64,000 bases of DNA, from assembly GCA_001695595.3 (NCBI GenBank), contig MBPM02000085.1, positions 186,001 to 250,000 of the forward strand. Direction: 5' to 3'. Each line of letters opens with the position of its first letter. Position 1 is the first letter of the stretch. This stretch comes from Plasmopara viticola. Lineage: Eukaryota > Oomycota > Peronosporomycetes > Peronosporales > Peronosporaceae. Of the stretch, positions 9,361 to 18,072 are shown one piece after another. The translations under genes were made by a program, and so were the position numbers. Below the pieces are notes generated by a model. That model saw only the letters and a list, made by a program, of their open reading frames with translations, did not search any database and had not been told where the DNA came from.

Positions 9361-10899
9361 ATGACAGCGATCTACATCAAGAATCGACTACCGTCTCCGA
9401 AAGTTCCCGCCAAAACGCCTTACGAAATTGTGTACAAGACCAAACCAAGCGTCAAACACATGCGAGTTTTTGGGTGCAAGGCTTTCATTCTAACACCAGG
9501 AGAAAAACGACTCAAGTGGGACGCTAAGGCTCGTGAGGGAATTTTTATCGGCTACGAGGAATGTTCTAAGGCATACCGCGTCTTTGACATCGAATTAGGG
9601 AAGGTGGTGATCAGTCGCGACGTCAACTTCGACGAAGCAAGCTTCGGAAACTTTGCGGAACGCTCAGACGATGACGACCATGAATCGCTGTTTGACTTCG
9701 ACTCCCTCGATATCGACGACTCGGGACCAACGGAATTCAAACACACAGGAAAGCGCAAGCCTAATCACTCAAGCTCGCGTAACAGGATCTCAAATACGCG
9801 CTCAACGAGTCAAAACATCGGTTTGGAAGAAGCAAGTGCCCCCGAAGATCCCGTTCAGCCTCAAGCTAAACGCCGACCAGGCATGCCCACTATGGTGGAT
9901 GAAGAAGAAAAAGACGGCCAAGTTCACGAGGACGGCACGTCTCCAGCGGATGGATCATGGCGAGCAAGCGCCAACGCTGTGGAAATCACTGACCTTTCCA
10001 AGCCAACGACATATCAAGACGCAGTTAATGGACCGGAACAGGTGCACTGGCGCAAAGCCATTCAAGGCGAGCTTGAGTCGATGCGACTTCGTGGAGTATT
10101 TCGAGCGGCAAAACTACCGAATGGACAACGTGCCATTGGAACCAAATGGGTATTCAAGATCAAGCGCAAAGCGGATGGATCGATTGAGAAGTATAAAGCG
10201 CGCCTAGTTGCGAAGGGGTGCAAGCAAAAGTACGGCATCGACTACACGGAGACATTTTCACCTGTTATCAAGTATGTAACCTTACGAATGGACATTGCGA
10301 TTGCCAAGTACTTCGACTGGCCTCTAGACCAGCTGGATGTGGTGACGGCATTTTTGTACGGCGTCATGAAGGAGCAAGTGTTTTGCGCAACGCCAGAAGG
10401 AGTTGAGCTCAATGATGACTTCGACTGTCTCGAGCTGGTTAAGGCTATCTATGGACTCAAGCAAGCCTCGCGAGTCTGGAACGAGACCTTCGACGAGTTT
10501 GTGTGCTCCATCGGCTTCCAAGTTTCGGCTTTCGATCCCTGCCTGTACATCAAGATTGTGGATGTCCACTGCGTACTGCTTCTGGTTTACGTCGACGATG
10601 TACTCGTCACAGGAAGCTCGACCGACCTTATCGCGCACACCAAGAATGACTTAAAGACGCGCTTCGAGATGACAGACAGCGGTGAATGCGTCTTCGTCCT
10701 GGGTATGGAGCTGGTGAAAAACCATGACGGCAGTGTGACAGTGTGCCAGCGGCGCTACATCGAAGACATACTCAAGCGCTTCGGCATGCACGACAGCAAG
10801 TCCGTCGTAAGCCCAGCGGATCCAGGCACTCGACGTGTGCCAAGCGACAGGCCGACAGCAACAAGCGTTCCGTTCCGTTCGGTGCACTTATGTATCTAA
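9361..10899 (+). CDS. C3 integrase C-terminus, connection and reverse transcriptase (512 aa)
   Basis: In the same frame as the integrase core after the TGA. AAMTAIYIKNRLPSPK and VFGCKAFILTPGEKR lead to an acidic linker, then [63 protein letters not shown] and the catalytic LLVYVDDVLVTGS, ending after PTATSVPF. A 7-bp deletion near 10875 (GAAGCGA missing relative to C12) shifts the frame before RNase H. It is the largest clade 2 RT frame here. Confidence 0.92.
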   Translation: MTAIYIKNRLPSPKVPAKTPYEIVYKTKPSVKHMRVFGCKAFILTPGEKRLKWDAKAREGIFIGYEECSKAYRVFDIELGKVVISRDVNFDEASFGNFAERSDDDDHESLFDFDSLDIDDSGPTEFKHTGKRKPNHSSSRNRISNTRSTSQNIGLEEASAPEDPVQPQAKRRPGMPTMVDEEEKDGQVHEDGTSPADGSWRASANAVEITDLSKPTTYQDAVNGPEQVHWRKAIQGELESMRLRGVFRAAKLPNGQRAIGTKWVFKIKRKADGSIEKYKARLVAKGCKQKYGIDYTETFSPVIKYVTLRMDIAIAKYFDWPLDQLDVVTAFLYGVMKEQVFCATPEGVELNDDFDCLELVKAIYGLKQASRVWNETFDEFVCSIGFQVSAFDPCLYIKIVDVHCVLLLVYVDDVLVTGSSTDLIAHTKNDLKTRFEMTDSGECVFVLGMELVKNHDGSVTVCQRRYIEDILKRFGMHDSKSVVSPADPGTRRVPSDRPTATSVPFRSVHLCI

Positions 10900-11543
10900 T
10901 GACAGCGACTCGCCCGGATATCGCCACTGCCGTTGGATATGCGTCGCGGTTCATGGAAAACCCTCAAGACGAGCATTGGACTGCAGTCAAGAGAATTCTC
11001 CGCTACCTCCAAGGAACCAAGTCGCATGGACTCTGTTTTAAGCCCGGAAACAATGTGGACTTCCGCGCATACTCGGACGCGGACTGGGCAGGCGACCACA
11101 CGGACCGCAAGTCGACTTCGGGCTACGCGTTCATATTGATGAACGCACCCATCAGTTGGGGAAGCAAGAAACAGTCAAGTGTGTCGCTCTCTACCAGCGA
11201 AGCAGAGTACATCGCTTTAAGTCTGGCTCTACAAGAAGGCAAGTGGATCCATCATCTCCTGCACGAGATTTTGACGGCTGCGAATGAGACCACGCCGGAA
11301 CTCAAGATCTTTGAGGACAATCAGTCATGCATCAAGATGACGAAGAATCCAGTGAACCATGGGCGTGCCAAGCACATCGACATCAAGTACCATCACATCC
11401 GTGATGAAGTCAAACGCGGTGAAGTAAAGCTGGAGTACTGCGAGACAGCCATCATGCTCGCGGACATCATGACCAAGGCTCTTCCAGGACCACGTCACAA
11501 GGACATAACGACAGCTCTCGGCATCCACGCGTGTTCGCATTGA
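10869..11543 (+). CDS. C3 RT thumb and RNase H
   Basis: Follows the 7-bp deletion: GALMYLMTATRPDIATAVGYASRFM, AVKRILRYLQGTKSHG, RNase H with YSDADWAGD, KSTSGYAF, SSVSLSTSEAEYIALS, IFEDNQSCIKM and HIDIKYHHIRDE, ending MLADIMTKALPGPRH...GIHACSH. The TGA stop overlaps the polypurine tract. RNase H removes the RNA template during reverse transcription. Confidence 0.92.
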   Translation, partial: SVPFGALMYLMTATRPDIATAVGYASRFMENPQDEHWTAVKRILRYLQGTKSHGLCFKPGNNVDFRAYSDADWAGDHTDRKSTSGYAFILMNAPISWGSKKQSSVSLSTSEAEYIALSLALQEGKWIHHLLHEILTAANETTPELKIFEDNQSCIKMTKNPVNHGRAKHIDIKYHHIRDEVKRGEVKLEYCETAIMLADIMTKALPGPRHKDITTALGIHACSH

Positions 11544-11550
11544 GGGGGCG
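11541..11550 (+). promoter_or_regulatory. C3 polypurine tract
   Basis: TGAGGGGGCG immediately before the 3' LTR, the expected plus-strand primer. Its first three bases are the pol stop codon. The same layout is seen on the minus strand at 31593-31602 (C12), 22806-22815 (C8) and 58854-58863 (C21). Confidence 0.85.
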
Positions 11551-11843
11551 TGTTAAGGGTAACCGGTTTATGGTACAATGTACCAGTTGCACCCATTAAC
11601 CGGTTAGCCCGAACCGGTCCAATACGATCGCACGTTGATTAGACGAGCAGGATGATTAGACGAGTAAGGAATGATTGTGATTAGACGAACTAAATGATAG
11701 GAAGAGCTAAGTGCATGTCTCATCAGCTAGAACTTACATTAAATGAACCACTCTCGAATCTTCCTTTAACAGCTCAAGTGCCTTCTTCGCTCTTCGCTCC
11801 CCGCAAGCTTCGCTCCCCACTCCTTCGCTTCAGAAATCCAACA
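11551..11843 (+). repeat. C3 3' LTR (family II)
   Basis: 293 bp, same length as the 5' LTR. I count eight substitutions between the two, seven of them transitions. It is followed by the AGTTT duplication and the resumed C5 gag (GACCCTTGACGATCAAT). Confidence 0.95.
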
Positions 11844-11875
11844 AGTTTATGACCCTTGACGATCAATGTGTTCGT

Positions 11876-12201
11876 TAATGGAAAGGTCACTTGAGCGGTC
11901 GTTGGCAAAATGCAAGTGAATATATTTATAAGGTCCTTAGTTCGCAACTACATGCTACCTCTAAGCCAATCAGAATGACTTACCATCCGAACGCAATCAT
12001 CTTCACATCCTGGCGCAATCATCTTCACATCCTGGCGCAATCATCTTCCCATCCCGAAAACGATCTTTTGCCCATCTTGAACGTGCTCCCTCAGTCAGTC
12101 ATCAGCAGATTGCAGATACCGATACTTACCGATTGACACCAAACAGTCCAGACGCTTCCTTGACAACACCACTAACTTGTCGAGGCGCATTCTTGTCAAC
12201 A
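11876..12201 (-). repeat. C4 3' LTR (family I, TGTTGACAAG subtype)
   Basis: 326 bp. It has three 22-bp U3 units where the 5' LTR has two, and lacks an 18-bp stretch (CCAATGAATTGTCTAAG region) present in the 5' LTR. These two indels account for the 4-bp length difference. Confidence 0.9.
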
Positions 12202-13010
12202 CTCCCACTCGACTCGGCAGTCCTTGAACCTTGTATCCCAAGCATGGTGCGAAGAAACTCAAATTGCACAGCTGGGATTGGCTTGGTCATCATGTCCGCC
12301 TTCATGTCTTTAGTCGAACAGTATTGCAGGACCACTTGACTATCTTCAACCTTCTCCCGAACAAAGTGATAGCGAATTTCGATGTGCTTGGTACGCTTGT
12401 GGAACTCGGGGTTCTTGGCAAGCGCAATCGAGCCTTGATTGTCTTCGTAAATCTTGACAGGCTCTTCGCTCTTCATTTCACCAAGCTCGCACAGGAATGC
12501 TTTATGCCAAATCGCCTCTTGAACAGCTTCTGTCAGCGCCATGTACTCTGCCTCCGTTGACGAGAGCGCAACCGTCCTTTGTTTCTTGCTTCTCCAGCTG
12601 ATGCACCCTGAATTCATTGTAAACGCGTAACCACTTGTACTTCGTCGAGTATCAGCATCGCCAGCCCAGTCCGCGTCAGAAAAACCTTGCAGCTTGTCCT
12701 TGCTTGATTTGTCGAACTTGATTTCATGTGTAGTCGTGCCTTGAATGTACCGAAACACGCGCTTGAGAGCTTGCCAATGCGTAGGGCATGGATCAGCAGC
12801 AAATTGAGAAAGAACTCCCACTGCAGCGGCGAGGTCCGGCCGCGTTCCGACCATGAGATACATGAGGCACCCAACCGCATTTCGGTACGGAACATTTGCC
12901 ATCGTTGTACTGTGCTGGCAGCCGCCCTCGCACATTGTCTTCGTCAGCTTGAGGCCAGGTTCTTGGGGTGTCTTGACCGGGTTGCTGTTCACCATGCCGA
13001 ACTTCGTCAA
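12126..13010 (-). CDS. C4 RT thumb and RNase H, ending inside the 3' LTR
   Basis: TPQEPGLKLTKTMCEGGC, VPYRNAVGCLMYLMVGTRPDL, RNase H with FSDADWAGD, RRSTSGYAF, KKQRTVALSSTEAEYMAL, IYEDNQGSIALAKN and HIEIRYHFVREK. After AESSGS it runs through the polypurine tract into the LTR and ends LFGVNR-stop. The stop is therefore LTR-encoded, a family I feature. Confidence 0.92.
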   Translation of the reverse strand: MTKFGMVNSNPVKTPQEPGLKLTKTMCEGGCQHSTTMANVPYRNAVGCLMYLMVGTRPDLAAAVGVLSQFAADPCPTHWQALKRVFRYIQGTTTHEIKFDKSSKDKLQGFSDADWAGDADTRRSTSGYAFTMNSGCISWRSKKQRTVALSSTEAEYMALTEAVQEAIWHKAFLCELGEMKSEEPVKIYEDNQGSIALAKNPEFHKRTKHIEIRYHFVREKVEDSQVVLQYCSTKDMKADMMTKPIPAVQFEFLRTMLGIQGSRTAESSGSVDKNAPRQVSGVVKEASGLFGVNR

Positions 13011-13414
13011 ATGTCTTTGGCGAACTTGGTCTGACGCATTGCCACAATACCAGCAGAACGATCCTGTTCAATTTCGATGCCCAGAAAGTACTTGAGACCA
13101 CCTAAGTCAGTCATGTCGAAACGCTCGCTTAATGCTTGCTTAGTTGACTTGAGCATCCTGTCGTCAACACAATGATCGGCTTCGCACTTCTTGAATCCCA
13201 GCATAATCATGAACTTGTCAATCGTCTGATTCCACATACGAGGTGACTGTTTTAATCCGTAAAGCGACCGCTTGAGCTGACAAAAATGATCTGGCTGGCG
13301 TTCGTCCTCGTAACCTTGTGGCTGAACCATGTAAATGTCTTCATCGAGAGACCCGTTCAAGAAAGCTGTCTTGACATCCATCTGGTGCACTTTAAGTCCG
13401 TACTTGGATGTCAA
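13007..13414 (-). CDS. C4 RT fragment lacking the YVDD catalytic block
   Basis: [36 protein letters not shown] and CEADHC, then directly VDDRMLKSTKQALSERF. Sister copies have about 27 more residues here, including YVKR and the LYVDDL catalytic motif, so the active-site strand is deleted in frame. The RT cannot have been active after that. It ends by a frameshift at FAKDI. Confidence 0.9.
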   Translation of the reverse strand: MTSKYGLKVHQMDVKTAFLNGSLDEDIYMVQPQGYEDERQPDHFCQLKRSLYGLKQSPRMWNQTIDKFMIMLGFKKCEADHCVDDRMLKSTKQALSERFDMTDLGGLKYFLGIEIEQDRSAGIVAMRQTKFAKDI

Positions 13415-13426
13415 ACTGAGGAGAAT

Positions 13427-14740
13427 TCAAATTGAAGTAAACTTGACCACCGGTGCAAATGTTTCATCATAGTCGATACCGTGCTTTTGCGAAAATCCTT
13501 TGGCGACAAGTCGAGCCTTGAATCGCTCGATCCCTCCTGCTTGATTCTCCTTGACTCGAAACACCCATCGACAGCCAATAGCTTTTCGTCCTTGAGGCAA
13601 CGGCACCAACGACCACGTCTTGTTTTTGCGAAGGAAGTCGATTTCCGAGTCGCATGCCTCTTTCCACTTGGCCGCGTTGCTAGATTCCATTGCCGACTTG
13701 TACGTAGTTGGCACTTCTCCCACTGAATCTACAACAAAGGCCGCTTCAAAATCGCCATCCCCGTGAGCCACTGCTGACATCTCGTCCAGTGATATCCGTG
13801 GTCGGCTTTGGCGCTTGGGCCTTGGGGGGTCTGCAACCTTCTCTAGCGATCGCGACCGCTGAATACGCTTGCTTCCTGGTTCGACCTTCACATCCGGAGC
13901 CGAAACTTCTTCTTGCTCGCAGTCAGTCCCATTAGATCCTGCCGAACAATCGCTTGCATCATCTTGAATAATCACTTCATTGCTGTCATAACTTCGTCTC
14001 CCACTGTCGAAGACATCCTTCATGAAGTGTGCGTCGCGGCTCACAAGTACTCGACCACTCACGATTTCTTTAAAGCGGTACGCTTTTTCGTGATCCGAGT
14101 AACCAAGAAATCGGCACCATACCGATCGAGCATCAAACTTGGTACGTTTTTCCTTCGGCACTTGAACGTACGCATGGCAACCAAAAACCTTAAGGTTTGC
14201 CAGAAGCGGTTTCTTGCCGGTCCAAATTTGATTAGGTGACATGTCGGACTTGATGGCGCGCGTTGGGCACCGATTCCATAGGAAAGTGGCAGTCATGACG
14301 GCTTCACCCCAGTAAGACTTCGGCAAGTTGGCGTGCTCTAGCATACAGCGAGCACATTCCACAAGCGTCCGATTCATTCGCTCTGCAACGCCATTTAGCT
14401 GGGGTGTGTACGGCGGTGTCAATTTCTGTACAATACCACGCTCTGCACAGAACTTCGTCATGGCGCCGTTCACGTATCCTCCGCCATTATCGCAACGAAG
14501 TGTCTTGACGCGGCGGCAAGTTTGGTTTTCCGCTAGCGCAACAAATTCTGCAAACTTGTCGGATACTTCAGACTTATTTCTGAGCAAGAAGACAACGCAA
14601 AAATGCGACTTTTCGTCAACAAATGTAACGAAATAGCGCTTGCCTCCAAACGTTGGTGATTGCATAGGACCGCACACGTCGCTGTGAATAGTCTCCAACA
14701 CGTGTTTGGCACGACTTGGGGAGGAGTTCATAAAGCTCAC
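13427..14740 (-). CDS. C4 integrase, connection and RT N-terminus (437 aa)
   Basis: From [21 protein letters not shown] (first Asp) through LRCDNGG (second Asp) and [12 protein letters not shown] (Glu), [18 protein letters not shown], an acidic linker with EPGSKR, and RT start [15 protein letters not shown] and [13 protein letters not shown]. It ends at TGA (13427-13429) in FTSI-stop where sister copies have R (CGA or CGG). Confidence 0.92.
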   Translation of the reverse strand: MSFMNSSPSRAKHVLETIHSDVCGPMQSPTFGGKRYFVTFVDEKSHFCVVFLLRNKSEVSDKFAEFVALAENQTCRRVKTLRCDNGGGYVNGAMTKFCAERGIVQKLTPPYTPQLNGVAERMNRTLVECARCMLEHANLPKSYWGEAVMTATFLWNRCPTRAIKSDMSPNQIWTGKKPLLANLKVFGCHAYVQVPKEKRTKFDARSVWCRFLGYSDHEKAYRFKEIVSGRVLVSRDAHFMKDVFDSGRRSYDSNEVIIQDDASDCSAGSNGTDCEQEEVSAPDVKVEPGSKRIQRSRSLEKVADPPRPKRQSRPRISLDEMSAVAHGDGDFEAAFVVDSVGEVPTTYKSAMESSNAAKWKEACDSEIDFLRKNKTWSLVPLPQGRKAIGCRWVFRVKENQAGGIERFKARLVAKGFSQKHGIDYDETFAPVVKFTSI

Positions 14741-14838
14741 CCGCGTCTGTTTGCCCAGCGCACAGCCCTCGCATGTTTCCCACTGAGTAGCTGTCTTGAG
14801 GTTGATATAAATTCCATACTTATTCTTGACAATGGCAT

Positions 14839-15957
14839 CTAGACCGCCGTAACCAATGTGGCCAAGTCGAAGGTGCCAGAGGTACGACGTGGTGTCCCCA
14901 TGGTATCCCGACGAACAATGTCACCCGTGCCCACTGCCTGAACCACCTCATCATCTGCAAGATGCACGTCCATCGGTGAGATTGTCTTGTAATTCTTCAT
15001 GTACTCTCGCGAGTACGTCATGTGCTGCGTCGCACCCGAGTCGACCAGCCACACAGAACTTGACTTGGTGGTACTCCCACCAACCGAAAACAGAAATTCA
15101 TCAGAGTAATCCTCACTCTGCGCGACATTAGCGCGTTGCGTCCTTTGACGCTCTCCATTCTCTCGAATTCGAGCCGGACATTTTGCGATCCAGTGCCCTT
15201 GCTCGCCACAGTAGTGGCAGGTACTCGTGGGCTTCATTGAGACTTGTCGTCCCTTGCGCCGTCCATTGTCCGCTGACACGAATGCTTGCACCTGACCGTG
15301 CACGGCTCCATCGACGCCGCCATCGTGTTCCTTGCGCTTCATATCCTCGTGAAGCAGCCGAGACGTCACAAGCTCCCAAGACAGCGAGTCGGCTCTTGAC
15401 TCTAAAGCTGTAATGAGAAATGCGAACGACTCACTGAGACTTGCAAGAAGCGTGATCACCAAGTCGTCCTCGCTTACTGGAGCACCAACCGCGTCGAGTT
15501 GCTCCGCTAGAGTCTTCATCTTGTTGATATGCGCGAGCACGTCCTCACCTTCTTCCATCTTGGCCGTGAAGAAACGACGACGAAGAAAGAGCTTATCGGC
15601 CAAACTCTTCTTCTCGAAATGTCCCTCGAGCCTTGACCATGCATCGTGCGCACCACTCGACGAGCGAACCAACGGCAATTGCGAATCCTCCATCGCAAGG
15701 CAGATGATTGCCATCGCCTTGCGAGACTTGCGCTTGAAATTGTTCTGATCCGACGGCGTAACAAAATGTTCCAGCTTGGTCTCTCCGCTGACCACCTCCC
15801 ACAGATCGCGTTCCTCCAACACCATCTGCATCTTGAACGTCCACGTGTGGAAATTCGTTCCGTCGAACTTGTTGATGCGAGAGGTCGTAGCTGAGGCGGC
15901 GTCCATTGCGAAGGCGTAGTTGGTGTCTGGGGCAGAGGTTGCGGGGCTTGGGCTCAT
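14839..15957 (-). CDS. C4 gag and protease (372 aa)
   Basis: Starts in the primer site ([19 protein letters not shown]). Gag has [17 protein letters not shown] and [14 protein letters not shown]. The protease is [13 protein letters not shown]. After AVGTGDIV the frame jumps into out-of-frame DNA that carries the [14 protein letters not shown] coding, showing a deletion of the whole protease-integrase spacer (about 80 codons relative to C2) with frame loss. Confidence 0.92.
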   Translation of the reverse strand: MSPSPATSAPDTNYAFAMDAASATTSRINKFDGTNFHTWTFKMQMVLEERDLWEVVSGETKLEHFVTPSDQNNFKRKSRKAMAIICLAMEDSQLPLVRSSSGAHDAWSRLEGHFEKKSLADKLFLRRRFFTAKMEEGEDVLAHINKMKTLAEQLDAVGAPVSEDDLVITLLASLSESFAFLITALESRADSLSWELVTSRLLHEDMKRKEHDGGVDGAVHGQVQAFVSADNGRRKGRQVSMKPTSTCHYCGEQGHWIAKCPARIRENGERQRTQRANVAQSEDYSDEFLFSVGGSTTKSSSVWLVDSGATQHMTYSREYMKNYKTISPMDVHLADDEVVQAVGTGDIVRRDTMGTPRRTSGTFDLATLVTAV

Positions 15958-15961
15958 AACC

Positions 15962-16283
15962 CAATGGAAAGGTCACTTGAGCGGTCGTTGGCAAAATGCA
16001 AAGTGAATATATTTATAAGGTCCTTAGTTCGCAACTACATGCTACCTCTAAGCCAATGAATTGTCTAAGCCAATCAGAACGACTCACCATCCGAACGCAA
16101 TCATCTTCACATCCTGGCGCAATCATCTTCCCATCCCGAAACCGATCTTTTGCCCATCTTGAACGCGCTCCCTCAGTCAGTCATCAACTGATTGCAGATA
16201 CCGATACTTACCGATTGACACTTAACAGTCCAGACGCTTCCTTGACAACACCAGTATCTTGTCGAGGCGCATTCTTGTCAACA
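15962..16283 (-). repeat. C4 5' LTR (family I, TGTTGACAAG subtype)
   Basis: 322 bp next to the primer site GGTTATGAGCCC. Its inner end is CCATT rather than CAACA. It is followed on the right by C5 gag (ctcgtttgtcagc). Confidence 0.9.
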
Positions 16284-16514
16284 CTCGTTTGTCAGCACTT
16301 TAACCACATCCTGAGTCCTCAACTCTGCATTGCTAATCTCCAAATTGAGCACGACATTCTCATAGCTCTTGGGTATACTTCGCAAAAGGCAGATTGCAAC
16401 GTCTTCGTCCTCCATTTTCGCGCCGATCTTTGCGCTGATATTGAGGACTTCATTGCAGTGATGCAAGACATTTCCACCTTCGGCCATCTCCATGCTGAAG
16501 AGTTGTCGCTTCAA
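16284..16514 (-). pseudogene. C5 gag middle segment
   Basis: Reads [21 protein letters not shown] and [21 protein letters not shown] up to VVKVLTNE, then hits the C4 insertion at 16284. It is nearly identical to C6 gag. Two residues present in C3 and C8 (SS before IGAK) are missing in both C5 and C6, a shared family III trait. Confidence 0.85.
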
Positions 16515-16553
16515 GTAGATGCGACCAGCCTTTTGCGAACCGCCGTACAGCGT

Positions 16554-16850
16554 CTAAATACGCGCCCACGCAACCCACGCTTCCTCGCAGTCGTCAACGA
16601 CGTGATGATAGTCCGCATCCATATGGAGCAGCATCAGTCCAAAAGCAATATTGCTTGTCCTGACATAATCGTCCGAGGCACGAGGGTCAACAAACGTCGG
16701 AGTCACCTCGCGGTTGACAACATGCCACACGGCCTTGGTAAGAAACACGCCACGCATGTAGCGGTTCCACGTCGCATAGTTGTCGCCGTTGAATTTGTCG
16801 ATTGCGACCTTGGCCGAGACGTCATACACCGAGGTCATGGTTGGGCTCAT
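16554..16850 (-). pseudogene. C5 gag N-terminus
   Basis: Starts at the ATG inside the primer site (16850): [14 protein letters not shown], then [17 protein letters not shown] and [17 protein letters not shown]. It ends at TAG where C6 has AAG (K), a nonsense change near 16554. Confidence 0.85.
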
Positions 16851-16854
16851 AACC

Positions 16855-17193
16855 TGTTAGAAAGGTGAGCGGAGCGAAGGCAAAGAGTTGAGGCGTGTAG
16901 TGAAGAGTCTGCGCGAGGGAGAACCGAGCGAAGACACTTGTGACGAAGAAAGAAGGTTTCGAAGTAAGTGTATTCATTTGGTCCTTAGTTCACAACTCTT
17001 TGCTACATCTAAGCCATTCATTTATCTAAGCCAATCAGAAGAACTTCCCATCCGGGCGCAATCATCTTGATTGCGCCTGTCCATGTGTCTATTCATGACG
17101 ACATCGTTAATTGTTTGAACCGTCGGACAGCCGCTCGTATTGGACAGCCTCGGAAACCGGAATATAACTGAGGATAACCGGTAACCTTCAATA
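16855..17193 (-). repeat. Shared LTR of C6 (3') and C5 (5'), family III
   Basis: 339 bp on the minus strand starting TATTGAAGGTTACCGG and ending CTAACA. The first bases deviate from the usual TG. It is preceded by the polypurine tract GAGGGGGAG and followed by the primer site. Confidence 0.88.
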
Positions 17194-17200
17194 CTCCCCC

Positions 17201-17407
17201 TCAATACGAGCACGCGTGAATTTCGAGAGCCCTCATTAGGTCGGCATGATGTGGTCCTGGAAGTGCCTTCGTCATTATGTCTGCCAGCATTGTCGAGGTC
17301 TCGCAATATTCAAGCTTGACTTCACCGCGTTTAACTTCGTCACGGATGTGATGATACTTGATATCAATGTGCTTGGCTTGACCATGGCTGACCGGATTCT
17401 TCGTCAT
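17201..17407 (-). CDS. C6 RNase H C-terminus
   Basis: MTKNPVSHGQAKHIDIKYHH, RDEVKRGEVKLEYCETS and MLADIMTKALPGPHH, ending EIHACSY with its TGA at the polypurine tract. Upstream RNase H (17411-17763) is recognisable (SEAEYIAL-like and KSTSG-like segments) but broken by frame changes and stops. Confidence 0.85.
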   Translation of the reverse strand: MTKNPVSHGQAKHIDIKYHHIRDEVKRGEVKLEYCETSTMLADIMTKALPGPHHADLMRALEIHACSY

Positions 17408-17763
17408 CTTGATACATGATTGATTATCTTCAAATATCTTCAGCTCTGGTTTGTCTTCACCAGCTGCATCTAAAATGTCAAAAAGAAGACGATGTACCCA
17501 CTTGCCTTCTTGTACGGCCAGGCTGAGTGCAATATATTTAGCTTCGCTGGTCGACAGTGAAACGCTTTATTGTTTCTTGCTTCCCCAACTCACAGGTGCC
17601 CCCATAACATAAATGCATAGCCAGAGGTTGACTTGGAGTTCGCATGAACGCCAGCCCAATCTGCATCCCAATATTTCCGGAAATCCACATGATCACTAGC
17701 CTTAAATGTGATGCCGTGCGACTTGCTTCCTTGGAGGTAGCGAAGAACTCTCTTTATCGCAAC

Positions 17764-18072
17764 CTATTGTTCAGCTTGTGGGTTCTCCATAAAACGTGAT
17801 ACATATCCAACAGCAAAAGCAATGTCTGGACGTGTTGCAGTTGTCAGATGCATCAAGGCACCCACAGCTTCACGAAATGGAACGTCGATCTTTGTTTTTG
17901 CAGCACTTGGCACGAGTCGTAAGCTTAAGTCGGTCGGACTTATTACTGCCTTGCAGTCACTCATGCCGAATCGCTTGAGAATGTCGTCGACATAGCTTCT
18001 CTGTCCAAGTGTGATGCTGCCGTCGGCGTTATCCACAAGTTCGATACCCAAAAACAAAGGCACTTTTTCCAC
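17764..18072 (-). CDS. C6 RT C-terminal fragment
   Basis: FLGIELVDNADGSITLGQRSY, VDDILKRFGMSDCKAVISPTD and FREAVGALMHLTTATRPDIAF with VSRFMENPQ. It is shifted relative to the main RT frame at the KSAFVF/FLGIEL junction near 18065. Confidence 0.85.
   Translation of the reverse strand: MEKVPLFLGIELVDNADGSITLGQRSYVDDILKRFGMSDCKAVISPTDLSLRLVPSAAKTKIDVPFREAVGALMHLTTATRPDIAFAVGYVSRFMENPQAEQ

Larger units (their letters stand above)
7203..11843 (+). mobile_element. C3: complete-ended family II copia element with AGTTT target duplication
   Basis: 4641 bp, with two 293-bp LTRs (7203-7495, 11551-11843) flanked by the 5-bp duplication AGTTT at 7198-7202 and 11844-11848. My hand alignment finds eight mismatches between the LTRs. 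The internal region encodes gag, protease, integrase, RT and RNase H in order. It has at least five inactivating lesions: 1-bp deletion near 8080, TAA at 8915, 1-bp deletion near 9012, TGA at 9346 and a 7-bp deletion near 10875. The target is C5 gag. Confidence 0.96.
11876..16283 (-). mobile_element. C4: family I copia element with both LTRs, in C5 gag
   Basis: 4408 bp with LTRs 11876-12201 (3') and 15962-16283 (5'). The flanks ttcgt (11871-11875) and ctcgt (16284-16288) look like one 5-bp duplication with a single change. It is a distinct subfamily whose LTR starts TGTTGACAAGAATGCGCC. Lesions: a deletion of roughly 80 codons between protease and integrase (near 14918), TGA at 13427, loss of the YVDD block near 13170, and a 1-bp lesion near 13010. 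Confidence 0.93.
7014..16854 (-). mobile_element. C5: family III gag remnant in three pieces (7014-7202, 11849-11875, 16284-16854)
   Basis: One minus-strand family III gag broken by C3 (after 7202) and by C4 (after 11875). Removing C3 with one copy of its AGTTT duplication, and C4 with its ttcgt/ctcgt duplication, restores the order seen in C6 around 20500-21259. Only the 5' half of gag and the primer site remain. The rest is beyond C2, outside the window. Its 5' LTR (16855-17193) also serves as the 3' LTR of C6. Confidence 0.85.
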
